A stretch of DNA of 64,000 bases, from positions 98,793-162,792 of the forward strand of contig JACKNC010000004.1 of NCBI GenBank assembly GCA_024235095.1. Direction: 5' to 3'. The notes under the pieces were generated by a model that worked only from the letters and a program-made list of their open reading frames with translations, was not told the DNA's origin and made no database searches. The translations under genes and the position numbers were made by a program. Shown here in pieces: positions 15,942 through 24,743 of this stretch; the first letter of the stretch is position 1; every line of letters begins with the position of its first letter. This stretch comes from Gammaproteobacteria bacterium. Lineage in GTDB: Bacteria; Pseudomonadota; Gammaproteobacteria; Competibacterales; Competibacteraceae.

Positions 15942-18008
15942 TCAAACACTTATCTGTTTCTCAAGCGCCATTCGCAGTTCGGTGAACTCATGAGCAAACT
16001 CGAAGGGCCGACGACTGCTGGAACCCGCCAGCACCATGTGAGTTGCGCCTTCCTCATCCGCCAGCCAGATCCATAACCGGCGGTGCGAAGTATAGAACAT
16101 GACGAAAACGCCGATGACCAGCAAGGCAAAGCCGGTATAAACCACGGATGTGCCACTTCTGCGCGTCACTTGCAAACCTGATGCCTCAACCTGCTGAAAA
16201 CCGGTGAGTTGCAGGTAAAACGGCGATCCGTAACCAGGCAGCACCGCCAGCGCAGATACCGCATCGTTGAAAAACGCATCCTCTCGTTCGGCAATCCCTT
16301 GTTTAACGTCCATTCCTTCATCGCGCAGCACTTCAATAAATACTTCCGCCAGCGTATCACGCAGAATGTTGAGATACAGGGTGGTCGCATCATTCAATCG
16401 TTCGGCGGGTACTACCGCTTTTGCGCGCTCGGTGACCGCCATGAACCCGCCCTGAGTGAACAGTTCAATCAGGTTCAGACGCACCTGGTTAAAATCACGC
16501 TGGAAGTCAGGATTGTCGCTTGGAGCTGGCGACCGCTCCAGCAAACTGCGCAGCCATTCCTTATTACGCAACCGGGCGTTAAAACGCAGGAAACGCTCGG
16601 GACTGTTTTTAGCATCCGCCGGGATGTGTAAATAGGTAAAAGGCTGTCCGGGCTGGGCGCGCATCCCGCTAATGTAGAACCAGCGGCCTTCTAATTGGGC
16701 AGGCGCCATGTAGTTAAAGTACTCGTGGGCCACGCCCGTGGCATCGCGCAGTTTGAAAGCAAAACTGGGTCCAAAATTACGGAACTTGCGATCGCCTGGT
16801 TGTGCGTCGGGTTCCGGCAGCAGATTAAATAATCGGAATTCGTCCAGTTCCAGCGTCAGTGCAGCATCCTGGCTCCCTACCTTGAGCGTGTTGCCTACAG
16901 TCCCCTGCGCTGCAATGGGATCAGGACGGGCGGCCATCAACGGCCAGGCCCGCAGATCCAGCCGGGAGCCGCCATCGCCAAAATCGGATTGGTAAATAGC
17001 GTAGCCCCGATAAACCAGCGGGTGATTAACGCGAATGGTCGCTTTTAGAGGGTGCTCGCCCAAATGCTCCTGATCATGGATCAACACTTCGCTGGCGAAG
17101 GATTTGGGCTGACCCGTGTCATAGTAGGCTACCTGGAAGTCCTTCAATTCGATAGCAAACGGCAGTTCCTGGAGCACGAAACCGTCGCGCACCCGCAGAA
17201 AGACGAAGTTCGCAGCGGCGCCCTCGGGCAGCATCACATTGCCGCGAAAAGCGGGCACCGCGCCCGGTGCCAGCCGGCTTTCCGGGGGAAGGTCACGGGC
17301 AGCCAGGTTACGGGTTTCGATACGCAAATCGCCCCGCCATTCCTTGAGCTTCAACCACAGGTTGCCATCCAGCAGTCCGCCTACCCCAATGACCACTACC
17401 GCTGCATGAGTGCACAAATAACCCAACCGGCTAAAGCGACCTTTGCTTGCCGCCATCACTCGATGATCGCCATGATTTTCAACTCGCCGGCGGTAGCCGC
17501 GACTGCGCAGCATCTGCCCAACAGTCTCCTGCACCGCGTCGACGGCATGATTCGGCAATCGCCATTCCGCCTGGTGATGAAAACCGCGCAGGGAATCGAG
17601 ACGCACTCGGGTGCGGAACCGGGTCATCTCCCGCCACAAAATCGGCGCCTGGCGGTAGATGCACACGCTGGTGGACAGGATCAAAAAGGCAAGAATCCCG
17701 ATGAACCAGCCAGTCCCGTAAACATCGTAGAGGCCCAACTGACGGAAGACCTCGAACCAGAACGGCCCGAATTTCAACACATAGTCAGGATAAGGCTGGT
17801 TCTGCTGCAACACCGTGCCGATGATCGAGGCGATAGCGATCACCACCAGCAAGGTAATGGCCAGATTCATCGAGCCGAAGAATTCCAGCCACACCCAGCT
17901 CAAGGCGCGCGGGCGGACAGGCTTACAAGCGGTGGTATCGTTCACGGAATCCTTGAGCAGTCGAGGCAAGTTGCCTGAATGTGACCCGGTGAGCGGCAAT
18001 CCGTTCAC
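15942..18008 (-). CDS. resB: System II cytochrome c assembly protein ResB (Ccs1)
   Basis: 688 residues. Three membrane spans occur early (FFGSMNLAITLLVVIAIASIIGTVL, then GWFIGILAFLILS, then YLCTHAAVVVIGVGGLL), a large periplasmic domain follows, and a last span lies near residue 625 (VVYTGFALLVIGVFVMFY). This is the ResB plan. The protein binds apocytochrome c and, with ResC, ligates haem in the periplasm. A start at 18008 is used; a GTG further in is possible because the first 20 residues are poorly conserved in character. The expected next gene, resC, lies 1.5 kb downstream after an insert. Confidence 0.9.
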   Translation of the reverse strand: MNGLPLTGSHSGNLPRLLKDSVNDTTACKPVRPRALSWVWLEFFGSMNLAITLLVVIAIASIIGTVLQQNQPYPDYVLKFGPFWFEVFRQLGLYDVYGTGWFIGILAFLILSTSVCIYRQAPILWREMTRFRTRVRLDSLRGFHHQAEWRLPNHAVDAVQETVGQMLRSRGYRRRVENHGDHRVMAASKGRFSRLGYLCTHAAVVVIGVGGLLDGNLWLKLKEWRGDLRIETRNLAARDLPPESRLAPGAVPAFRGNVMLPEGAAANFVFLRVRDGFVLQELPFAIELKDFQVAYYDTGQPKSFASEVLIHDQEHLGEHPLKATIRVNHPLVYRGYAIYQSDFGDGGSRLDLRAWPLMAARPDPIAAQGTVGNTLKVGSQDAALTLELDEFRLFNLLPEPDAQPGDRKFRNFGPSFAFKLRDATGVAHEYFNYMAPAQLEGRWFYISGMRAQPGQPFTYLHIPADAKNSPERFLRFNARLRNKEWLRSLLERSPAPSDNPDFQRDFNQVRLNLIELFTQGGFMAVTERAKAVVPAERLNDATTLYLNILRDTLAEVFIEVLRDEGMDVKQGIAEREDAFFNDAVSALAVLPGYGSPFYLQLTGFQQVEASGLQVTRRSGTSVVYTGFALLVIGVFVMFYTSHRRLWIWLADEEGATHMVLAGSSSRRPFEFAHEFTELRMALEKQISV

Positions 18009-18034
18009 CGCAGGAACAGAATATCAATGCTTGG

Positions 18035-18604
18035 CTAAACCTCCACCTTGGCATAAACATCCTGGAGCTTCAGGCTGCAATCCACGCTCTTCAATCCGAC
18101 TTCATCATTGATCTCATCACTTTGCGAATAGACCCAAGTGTCATCAGACTGGCGCGTGAATTGTTCAATTCGACAGGATTTCTGCGAAACCAACAGATAT
18201 TCAGCCAAGGACGGGATACCCTGGTAATGAAGAAATTTATCACCACGATCATAAGCTTCTGTTGAATCCGACAATACCTCCATAATTAGCAACGGGTTTA
18301 GCAAAACGTCCTCGTTTTCGTCCTCGAATTGTTGTTGCCCACACACGATGAGAACATCCGGATAGGCGTACTTGTTCAGTTTTTCGATCTTAACCTTCAT
18401 ATCGCTGGAATAGACGCTACAGGGTCGATTCGCCAATTGATTGCCTAGAATGCGCGTCAAGTTGGATGAGATTTGATTGTGCCGACGACTGGCACCCGCC
18501 ATCGCGAAGATTTCACCATCAAGATACTCGCGCCGGGTTGCGGAAAGCCGCTCCTGAAACAGATACTCCTCAGCGGTCAATCGGTGTTGTAGTTTCGGCA
18601 GCAT
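18035..18604 (-). CDS. Uma2 family (DUF820) putative restriction-type endonuclease
   Basis: 189 residues from the ATG at 18604; a second ATG nine codons upstream is possible. Family motifs include LTAEEYLF, EYLDGEIFAM near the start, YPDVLIVC (metal-binding D), LLIMEVLSDSTEAYDRGDKF (E and D-K of the PD-(D/E)XK fold) and YLLVSQ. Uma2 proteins are numerous in cyanobacteria and many environmental bacteria and their substrate is not settled. A second, distinct member stands at 30751-31365. It sits downstream of cytochrome c4 behind that gene's terminator. Confidence 0.85.
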   Translation of the reverse strand: MLPKLQHRLTAEEYLFQERLSATRREYLDGEIFAMAGASRRHNQISSNLTRILGNQLANRPCSVYSSDMKVKIEKLNKYAYPDVLIVCGQQQFEDENEDVLLNPLLIMEVLSDSTEAYDRGDKFLHYQGIPSLAEYLLVSQKSCRIEQFTRQSDDTWVYSQSDEINDEVGLKSVDCSLKLQDVYAKVEV

Positions 18605-18629
18605 GAATCGAGGTTTCCTGATGAGCATC

Positions 18630-18653
18630 AAAAAAGGCGGCCCGAGAGCCGCC
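18630..18653 (-). terminator. Intrinsic terminator downstream of cytochrome c4
   Basis: On the minus strand GGCGGC and GCCGCC (18636-18641, 18648-18653) form a 6-bp GC stem with a 6-base loop, followed by six T residues. It separates the cytochrome c4 gene from the Uma2 gene. Confidence 0.85.
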
Positions 18654-18701
18654 CTGAATTAGCCTAGCCAACCCGGTTCAACCCGGTCTTATGGCGATAA
18701 G

Positions 18702-19310
18702 TTACTGCAAACCCTGAATATAGGACGAGACGGCCTTAATTTCCTGATCGGTCATCTTACCGGCGATGCTGCGCATCATTTGACCTGCGTCATTCGCTCG
18801 CTCCATGGCGCGGAACGCCTTGAGTTGCAATTCAACATACTCCGCGTGTTGTGCAGCGATGGCTGGGAATTTGGCAGCCGGAATCCCTGCGCCATTGACG
18901 CTATGACACGCCATACAGGCGGAAACCCCACTGTTCAGGTTACCGCCGCGAAAGATCGCTTCGCCTACCGGAGCCAACGCTGGATCAGCAGCGGCGCGCG
19001 CGACCTGTTGCGAGGAAAAATAAGCCGCCAAATCTTCCATATCCTGGGGACTCAGGGGCGCGACCATGCCGGCCATGATCGGGTTGACCCGCGCCCCGCT
19101 CTTATAATCATGAAGCTGTTTGAGCAGGTATCCCTCGCTTTGGCCAGCCAGCTTAGGGTATTGGGGATTGACGCTGTTGCCGTCTGCACTATGGCAGGCC
19201 GCGCACGTCGCGGACTTGCCTTTGCCAGCGGTCGCGTCGCCCGCAGCCAGCGCGGCGGTCGCGGAACCGAACAATGCGCATGTCGCGGCGATCACAACGA
19301 GTTTTTTCAT
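18702..19310 (-). CDS. Cytochrome c4, dihaem periplasmic electron carrier
   Basis: 202 residues with a signal peptide (MKKLVVIAATCALFGSATAA, cleaved after ALA) and two haem-binding motifs, CAACH (about residue 36) and CMACH (about 132), in two tandem class I cytochrome domains. Distal methionines are available in NPIMAGM and QMMRSIAGKM. Cytochrome c4 passes electrons from the bc1 complex to terminal oxidases in many gammaproteobacteria. It stands near resB/resC, which would mature it. A terminator follows the gene. Confidence 0.92.
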   Translation of the reverse strand: MKKLVVIAATCALFGSATAALAAGDATAGKGKSATCAACHSADGNSVNPQYPKLAGQSEGYLLKQLHDYKSGARVNPIMAGMVAPLSPQDMEDLAAYFSSQQVARAAADPALAPVGEAIFRGGNLNSGVSACMACHSVNGAGIPAAKFPAIAAQHAEYVELQLKAFRAMERANDAGQMMRSIAGKMTDQEIKAVSSYIQGLQ

Positions 19311-19493
19311 TTTTTGAAGGCTCCTGTACGATGACGAAATTCGGTTCAGGCGACCTGCCGCCGGTATGAAGTCAAAATCTAGCGTAACCCGGCGACCGAG
19401 CCTTGCTTGATCGCAGCGGAATCGGTATTGACTGGATCGATCCCCACCTGCGAAAGCAGCGGTTTTATATATCAGTTTCGGCCTCCAAGTTCA

Positions 19494-20135
19494 ATGAAAA
19501 ACCCTGACAATGCTATCCCTTTTACACCAGCAACTAAAGCAGCCCGGCGTTATCAAACGGTTCATTTCCTGAATAGCGTCAACGAGTTCGGACAACTATT
19601 GCCCGATATTGGCCGGGAAGCCGCCTTTGCGGGGCGCTCTAACGCCGGCAAATCCAGCGCGCTTAACCTCCTGACGGGTCAGCGTCAACTGGCGCGGGTC
19701 AGCAAGACTCCCGGGCGCACTCAGATGATTAACTTCTTTGAAGTAGAGCCGGATCGTTATCTGGTCGATCTGCCCGGCTATGGTTATGCCCAGGTGCCCG
19801 AGGCGATTCGCCGCCACTGGGGGGCGCTGCTGGAGCGCTATTTGCGCGAGCGGCAAGCATTGTGCGGCCTTCTACTGTTGATGGATATTCGCCATCCATT
19901 GACCGAACTGGACCAGCGGATGCTGGACTGTTGTGTCGCCCGTGAACTGCCGGTGCATATCTTGTTGACCAAGGCGGACAAACTGAGCCGGGGTGCGGCA
20001 GGGTCTGCATTGCAACAGGTACGGAAGGTGCTGAAAACCGATTATTTGCACGCCACCGTCCAGTTATTTTCCGCAACGACTCGCCAGGGTGTGGAAGAAG
20101 CTCATGCCCGGCTCGATGAATGGCTGGGGTATTAA
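19494..20135 (+). CDS. engB: Ribosome biogenesis GTPase EngB (YihA/YsxC)
   Basis: 213 residues from the ATG at 19494; the frame is open for 29 more codons upstream without a ribosome site. G motifs appear in order: GRSNAGKS (G1), KTPGRTQ (G2), DLPGYGYA (G3) and TKADKLS (G4). EngB assists large ribosomal subunit assembly. It diverges from cytochrome c4, a neighbour arrangement common in gammaproteobacteria. The 183-bp spacer between them must hold both promoters; I see no strong boxes. Confidence 0.94.
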   Translation: MKNPDNAIPFTPATKAARRYQTVHFLNSVNEFGQLLPDIGREAAFAGRSNAGKSSALNLLTGQRQLARVSKTPGRTQMINFFEVEPDRYLVDLPGYGYAQVPEAIRRHWGALLERYLRERQALCGLLLLMDIRHPLTELDQRMLDCCVARELPVHILLTKADKLSRGAAGSALQQVRKVLKTDYLHATVQLFSATTRQGVEEAHARLDEWLGY

Positions 20136-20137
20136 GA

Positions 20138-20896
20138 TCACGCCCCTTGGGCCGATGGCGGATCAGGCATGGCCCGCCAGCCTTCCGCCAGCAATCGCGC
20201 CTGCAATGCCTGGCTTACCAGCTCGCCGATGCGTTCCAGAAACAGCGTCCCCACGCCAGGATGGAAGCGGTTGGCGTCACTGCTGCCGACCGCCAGAAGA
20301 CCGCGCCATTGTCCGTTATCCAGGGGAATCAGCGCCGCTGAGATCGCATGGCAGGCCCCATCGCTAAACAAGGCGGCAGCCTGCTCTGGACTCAATAGAC
20401 CGCATTGAGGACGACCGGCGCGAAAGACGTCGTCGAACAGCCTGACGACATCCGGACGCAACAACTCCTCTACGGCGCTAAGACACACAGTTGGCGGCAC
20501 CGCTAGACACAAGGCGACACAGTCGGCTTTGAATTCATCGCGCAGAATCGCCTTGATGCCGTGCAGCAGTTCATCCAGGCCGCCTCGCGCATCCAATAGA
20601 CCCAACGCCAGACGCTGCACCCGTTCCGCTAAACGGTCGTTATCGCGGGCAATGTTAACCAGCTCCATCAGCTTATCATGCAGGCGCTGAACGTGTTCTC
20701 GCAGCAAGCGATTTTGGTATTCCAGCAGTGATACTGCGGGCCAGCAGGGATGGGGAATGCGCAGGCTCTCCACCAGTTCGGGATGACGGGTGAAAAATTC
20801 AGGGTGATCGCGCAGCCAGGCGACCGCCTCTTCCTCAAAGTCTGCCTTCTCCAGGGATTCCGGTATTTCCTGTTCTTCACTCACAGCTCGATCCAT
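20138..20896 (-). CDS. DUF484 family protein
   Basis: 252 residues. It has an N-terminal helical part with AVAWLRDHPEFFTRHPELVESL, typical of DUF484. A coiled stretch follows (NRLLREHVQRLHDKLMELV), then a GAF-like C-terminal half. The start overlaps the dapF stop by 16 bp, indicating translational coupling. In gammaproteobacteria this gene is usually followed by xerC; here it is instead followed convergently by engB with only 2 bp between stops, so xerC has been lost from this position. The function is not known; a GAF-like sensing role is family inference. Confidence 0.85.
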   Translation of the reverse strand: MDRAVSEEQEIPESLEKADFEEEAVAWLRDHPEFFTRHPELVESLRIPHPCWPAVSLLEYQNRLLREHVQRLHDKLMELVNIARDNDRLAERVQRLALGLLDARGGLDELLHGIKAILRDEFKADCVALCLAVPPTVCLSAVEELLRPDVVRLFDDVFRAGRPQCGLLSPEQAAALFSDGACHAISAALIPLDNGQWRGLLAVGSSDANRFHPGVGTLFLERIGELVSQALQARLLAEGWRAMPDPPSAQGA

Positions 20897-21711
20897 CCTT
20901 CAAATACAGTGACCGCTGGTCCGGTCATCATCACGGATTCGCCTTCGCCGGCCCAGTGAATCTCCAGTGCGCCGCCCGGCAGATCCACCTGGACGCTAGG
21001 GGATAGCCGACCCCAGAGCCGCCCCACGACAACGGCGGCGCAGGCGCCGCTGCCACAAGCCAGGGTTTCGCCAACGCCGCGCTCGAAGACGCGAAGCCGG
21101 ATATGGTCCGGCGCGATGATTTGCATGAAGCCCACATTAACCCGCTGGGGAAAACGGTCATGCCGTTCCAGTAATGGCCCCAGATGCGCGACCGGCGCTT
21201 GGTCAACATCATTCACCATCCATACTGCATGAGGGTTGCCCATCGATACCACACCGATTTCAAGCTCCATGCCATCGACAGCGATGGGGTAGCGTGGAGC
21301 GCGTTCGGCAGCGATGAATGGCGCGTCAGCCGGTTCCAGGCGCGGTTGACCCATGTCCACACGCACCCGGTTATCCGGCAGGAGTTGCATTTGCAATAAA
21401 CCGGCCAGCGTTTCAACCCGGAGCGCGTGTTTTTCAGTCAGGCCCTGATCATGGACAAAGCGCGCGAAACACCGAGCGCCATTGCCGCATTGTTCGACTT
21501 CGCCGCCGTCGGCATTGAAGATGCGGTAGCGGAAATCCGCATCCACTCGTTGAGATGCTTCCACCAGCAGCACCTGGTCACAACCAATGCCAAAGCGGCG
21601 ATCGGCCAAACGGCGAATTTGCGCTGGCGCTAACGCCACAGTCTGACGGATGCCGTCGATGACCACGAAATCGTTGCCGAGTCCGTGCATCTTGGTGAAC
21701 TGGAGTTTCAT
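20881..21711 (-). CDS. dapF: Diaminopimelate epimerase
   Basis: 276 residues, the normal length. It begins MKLQFTKMHGLGNDFVVID, the DapF signature start. The two catalytic cysteines lie in EQCGNGARCFA and ETLACGSGACAA. It interconverts LL- and meso-diaminopimelate for lysine and peptidoglycan synthesis in the cytoplasm. It lies 19 bp downstream of the PLP decarboxylase gene and is coupled to DUF484, reproducing the usual lysA-dapF-DUF484 order. Confidence 0.96.
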   Translation of the reverse strand: MKLQFTKMHGLGNDFVVIDGIRQTVALAPAQIRRLADRRFGIGCDQVLLVEASQRVDADFRYRIFNADGGEVEQCGNGARCFARFVHDQGLTEKHALRVETLAGLLQMQLLPDNRVRVDMGQPRLEPADAPFIAAERAPRYPIAVDGMELEIGVVSMGNPHAVWMVNDVDQAPVAHLGPLLERHDRFPQRVNVGFMQIIAPDHIRLRVFERGVGETLACGSGACAAVVVGRLWGRLSPSVQVDLPGGALEIHWAGEGESVMMTGPAVTVFEGWIEL

Positions 21712-21730
21712 TATACAAACTCAACTATGG

Positions 21731-22966
21731 CTAAACCAAAACTTCTACACAAGCGGGATGGCTCAGGAAGCGGGCTGGGCTGGCGGTCAACCCGTAAGCA
21801 CCTGACTGAAATACGACAATCAGGTCGCCAACATCGGCTTTTGCCAGTTCCATTCGATCAGCCAGAATATCGAGCGGCGTGCAAAGCGGCCCTACCACTG
21901 ATACGATTTCCCGTTCGTTACCCATAACCCGGTTGCCCACCACGACCGGGTAATTTTTGCGCACGACCTGACCAAAATTGCCGGATGCCGCTAGATGATG
22001 GTGCAGGCCGCCATTGGTGACTAGAAAAGTATGACCGCGCGAGACTTTGCGATCGACAACCTCGACGACGTAGATACCCGCTTCGCCAACCAGATAACGC
22101 CCCAGTTCCAGCACGACATGGGCTTCTGGCAATTGTTCTTTGACCGTGGGCAGCCAGTGATCCAGATTGGCCGCGACCGGCTCCAGATCCAGCGGCGTGT
22201 CCCCCGGAAAATAGGGGATGCCGAAGCCGCCGCCGATGTTTAGCATACGCACCGGCGCTGGTGCGTCCACCGCCAACCGTAACGCCAGTTCAAACGTGCG
22301 GTCATGGGCGTCGATCAGCGCTTCGGCGCGCAGATTCTGCGAACCGCTGAAGATGTGAAAACCGCGAAAATCTAGGTCCAGTTGGCCGATTCGCCGCAGC
22401 AGCGCCGGCGTTTGTTCGGCATCCACCCCAAAGGGTTTGGGGCCGCCGCTCATTTTCATGCCGGATGCTTTCAACTCGAAATCTGGATTGACCCGCACGG
22501 CGACCCGGGGTTGTCGGCCCAGCCCATGTCCCAGACGGGCCACGGTTTCCAGTTCCCTGGCGGATTCCAGATTGATCGTGATACCGGCGGCGATCGCCGC
22601 AGTGAGCTCAGGCGGACGTTTGCCCGGACCGGCAAAGCTGATTTCCGCCGGGTCCATACCGGTATCCAGGGCAACAGACAATTCGCCCAGCGAAGCTACA
22701 TCCAAGCCATCCACCAAGCTGGCCAGATGTTGCGTCACTGCGGACATCGGATTAGCCTTGACGGCATAGTGCAGCTGGATGGCGGACGGCAGGCGCTTGC
22801 GCAGCAGGGCGACCCGTTCATCCAGCAAGCGGCGGTCATAAGCGTAGAATGGCGTTTGTCCAACCCTCGCCGCCAGTTGCGTTAAGGGCATGCCGCCAAT
22901 GTGCAGACAGTCATCGATGACCGGAAACTGGCTTATCGGCCAGTGAGTGGGACGAACGGCGCTCAT
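21731..22966 (-). CDS. Fold-III PLP decarboxylase (LysA position, exosortase-associated subtype)
   Basis: 411 residues of the alanine-racemase-like fold. The PLP lysine lies in HYAVKANPMSAV, then HIFSGSQN, the phosphate-binding GGGFGIPY, ELGRYLVGEAG, and the catalytic cysteine in GPLCTPLDIL near the C terminus. The position upstream of dapF is that of lysA (meso-diaminopimelate to lysine). The wording of several motifs (AGPGKR, ELKASGMKMSGGPKPFGVD, FPGDTPLDL) instead resembles the decarboxylases annotated as exosortase-A-system-associated. Whether it serves lysine synthesis or an exopolysaccharide/exosortase role is open. No exosortase gene is in the window. Confidence 0.85.
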   Translation of the reverse strand: MSAVRPTHWPISQFPVIDDCLHIGGMPLTQLAARVGQTPFYAYDRRLLDERVALLRKRLPSAIQLHYAVKANPMSAVTQHLASLVDGLDVASLGELSVALDTGMDPAEISFAGPGKRPPELTAAIAAGITINLESARELETVARLGHGLGRQPRVAVRVNPDFELKASGMKMSGGPKPFGVDAEQTPALLRRIGQLDLDFRGFHIFSGSQNLRAEALIDAHDRTFELALRLAVDAPAPVRMLNIGGGFGIPYFPGDTPLDLEPVAANLDHWLPTVKEQLPEAHVVLELGRYLVGEAGIYVVEVVDRKVSRGHTFLVTNGGLHHHLAASGNFGQVVRKNYPVVVGNRVMGNEREIVSVVGPLCTPLDILADRMELAKADVGDLIVVFQSGAYGLTASPARFLSHPACVEVLV

Positions 22967-23057
22967 CAGCTTCTACCTGTTAATTTAAATCTATAATACG
23001 AAATATTGCGTAATTCTCCTGTTTATCATATCCGAAATTTAGAATGGATAAAAACTG

Positions 23058-24737
23058 ATGAAAATTCGAGCACATATTGCTTTATGGCCAGTAATCGCAA
23101 GACCAATGATCCGAGAAGTTGGCTTTTCAGGATTACTGCTGTATCTCTGGCTAGGCGTAGTCATGGCCGCTTATTCCCAGGAATGGATTTACACCGTTCG
23201 TCCCGGTGATAATTTATGGAATATTACCGAGGACTATTTAATCCATATGAACTACTGGCCTCGATTGCAGGCGCTCAATCGCGTAGCTGATCCCCACTAC
23301 CTGCCGCCTGGGATGAAGCTGCGCATTCCCGTCGCGTGGCTCAAGGGTCAACCCACTGCAACGCGAGTTTTAAGCACGCAGGGTCAGGTCAGGGCAACGA
23401 TTAAATTTACGGGGCAGACGATAGCCGTTGATTCCGGTCAACTGCTGCACAGTGGCGATGAAATTCGCACCGGCCCCGATGGCAGCGCCACGCTGGAGTT
23501 TGGCGATGGTTCACGACTTTTACTACAGGCTGACAGCCAGTTGGTCATTAACACCCTGAATAAATATGGCGAAGACTCTTTGATGGAGGCGCGCTTGAGC
23601 TTGCCGCAAGGCCGGGTGGACAATCAGGTGACGACCCGCCGCAGTCCCCGCACGCGCTATGAAATCTGGACGCCCGCTGCTGTTTCAGCGGTGCGCGGCA
23701 CCGATTACCGGCTCAGTATGGATCCGGTGGCCGCCATCGCCCGAACGGAAGTACTAAAGGGCGCCGTAGAATTCAAGGGTTCCCGGACAACGCGCAGAGT
23801 GGCGCAGGGATTTGGCGCTCGGACGACCCAGGGTCAACCGCCGGGGATGGCCAGGCCACTACTGGCGGCGCCGTCGGTCGTTAATTTGCCGACCGAGATC
23901 ACGCGGACGCCGATTCAGTTCAGTCTCGTCGAACTGCCAGGAGCAACCGCTTATCGCGCCCAAATTGCAGCTGACGAGCGATTTGAAGCACTGCTGTTCG
24001 ACGGCGTCGCCTCGGCGCCGCAAGTGCGCGGCCCCGATCTGCCGGATGGCGACTACGTCCTGCGCGTGCGCGGCATCGATGCGCAGGGTCTGGAAGGGTA
24101 CGATGCTTATCATCGGTTCCGGTTACATGCCCGTCCTGAACCTCCGTTCCTGGTGCGACCGGATCACCAAGCCACCGTGCCGGAAAAAATCCCCACTTTC
24201 GAGTGGACCGAATCGGCAGCGGCAGTGGCTTATCATTTTCAACTCGCCAGCGACGCCCAGTTTGCCAAGCTCCTGCTGGACCTGCCGGACTTAACCCAGT
24301 CACGATTGACTCCCGAGCAACTATTGGCTCCAGGGGTCTATTATTGGCGGGTTGCGACGCGCGACGCCGCTGGCCGGCACGGACCATTTAGCGATCCGCA
24401 ACAGTTCAGACTGTTGCCCACTCCTGAAGTAGGACCGCCGGAGGCGACCGGAGATACTCTGGTGTTTCGCTGGAGTGCGGGGTTGCCGGATCAGAGCTAC
24501 CAAGTGCAACTGGCCAGGGATATCCACTTTCAGGAAATCGTCGTTGATCAACAAGTGGACAAGCCACAACTGGCGATTTCATGGCCTGAGTCCGGTTTTC
24601 ATTACCTGCGGATGCGCACGATTGATCCCAACGGTTATGTAGCGCCCTATGGGCCGGTGCAACGAATCGACATTCCACCCAGGAACTATTGGCCGTTTGG
24701 TCTGGGTACGATTCTGGTCCTGATCATTGCCCTGTAG
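23058..24737 (+). CDS. LysM and FecR domain protein with fibronectin-like repeats
   Basis: 559 residues. An N-terminal hydrophobic segment (FSGLLLYLWLGVVMAAYS) acts as anchor or signal. LysM follows at about 45-93 (YTVRPGDNLWNI ... LPPGMKLRIPV), then a FecR domain at about 120-230 (GDEIRTGPDGSATLEFGDGSRL, AVSAVRGTDYRL). After that come beta-rich repeats of the type seen after FecR, each with the form YRAQIAADERFEALLFDG. It ends with a short hydrophobic tail. It is probably periplasmic and bound to peptidoglycan. The CHASE2-GGDEF-EAL gene starts 6 bp downstream, so the two likely act as one envelope-sensing module. Confidence 0.85.
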   Translation: MKIRAHIALWPVIARPMIREVGFSGLLLYLWLGVVMAAYSQEWIYTVRPGDNLWNITEDYLIHMNYWPRLQALNRVADPHYLPPGMKLRIPVAWLKGQPTATRVLSTQGQVRATIKFTGQTIAVDSGQLLHSGDEIRTGPDGSATLEFGDGSRLLLQADSQLVINTLNKYGEDSLMEARLSLPQGRVDNQVTTRRSPRTRYEIWTPAAVSAVRGTDYRLSMDPVAAIARTEVLKGAVEFKGSRTTRRVAQGFGARTTQGQPPGMARPLLAAPSVVNLPTEITRTPIQFSLVELPGATAYRAQIAADERFEALLFDGVASAPQVRGPDLPDGDYVLRVRGIDAQGLEGYDAYHRFRLHARPEPPFLVRPDHQATVPEKIPTFEWTESAAAVAYHFQLASDAQFAKLLLDLPDLTQSRLTPEQLLAPGVYYWRVATRDAAGRHGPFSDPQQFRLLPTPEVGPPEATGDTLVFRWSAGLPDQSYQVQLARDIHFQEIVVDQQVDKPQLAISWPESGFHYLRMRTIDPNGYVAPYGPVQRIDIPPRNYWPFGLGTILVLIIAL

Positions 24738-24743
24738 GCGCCG

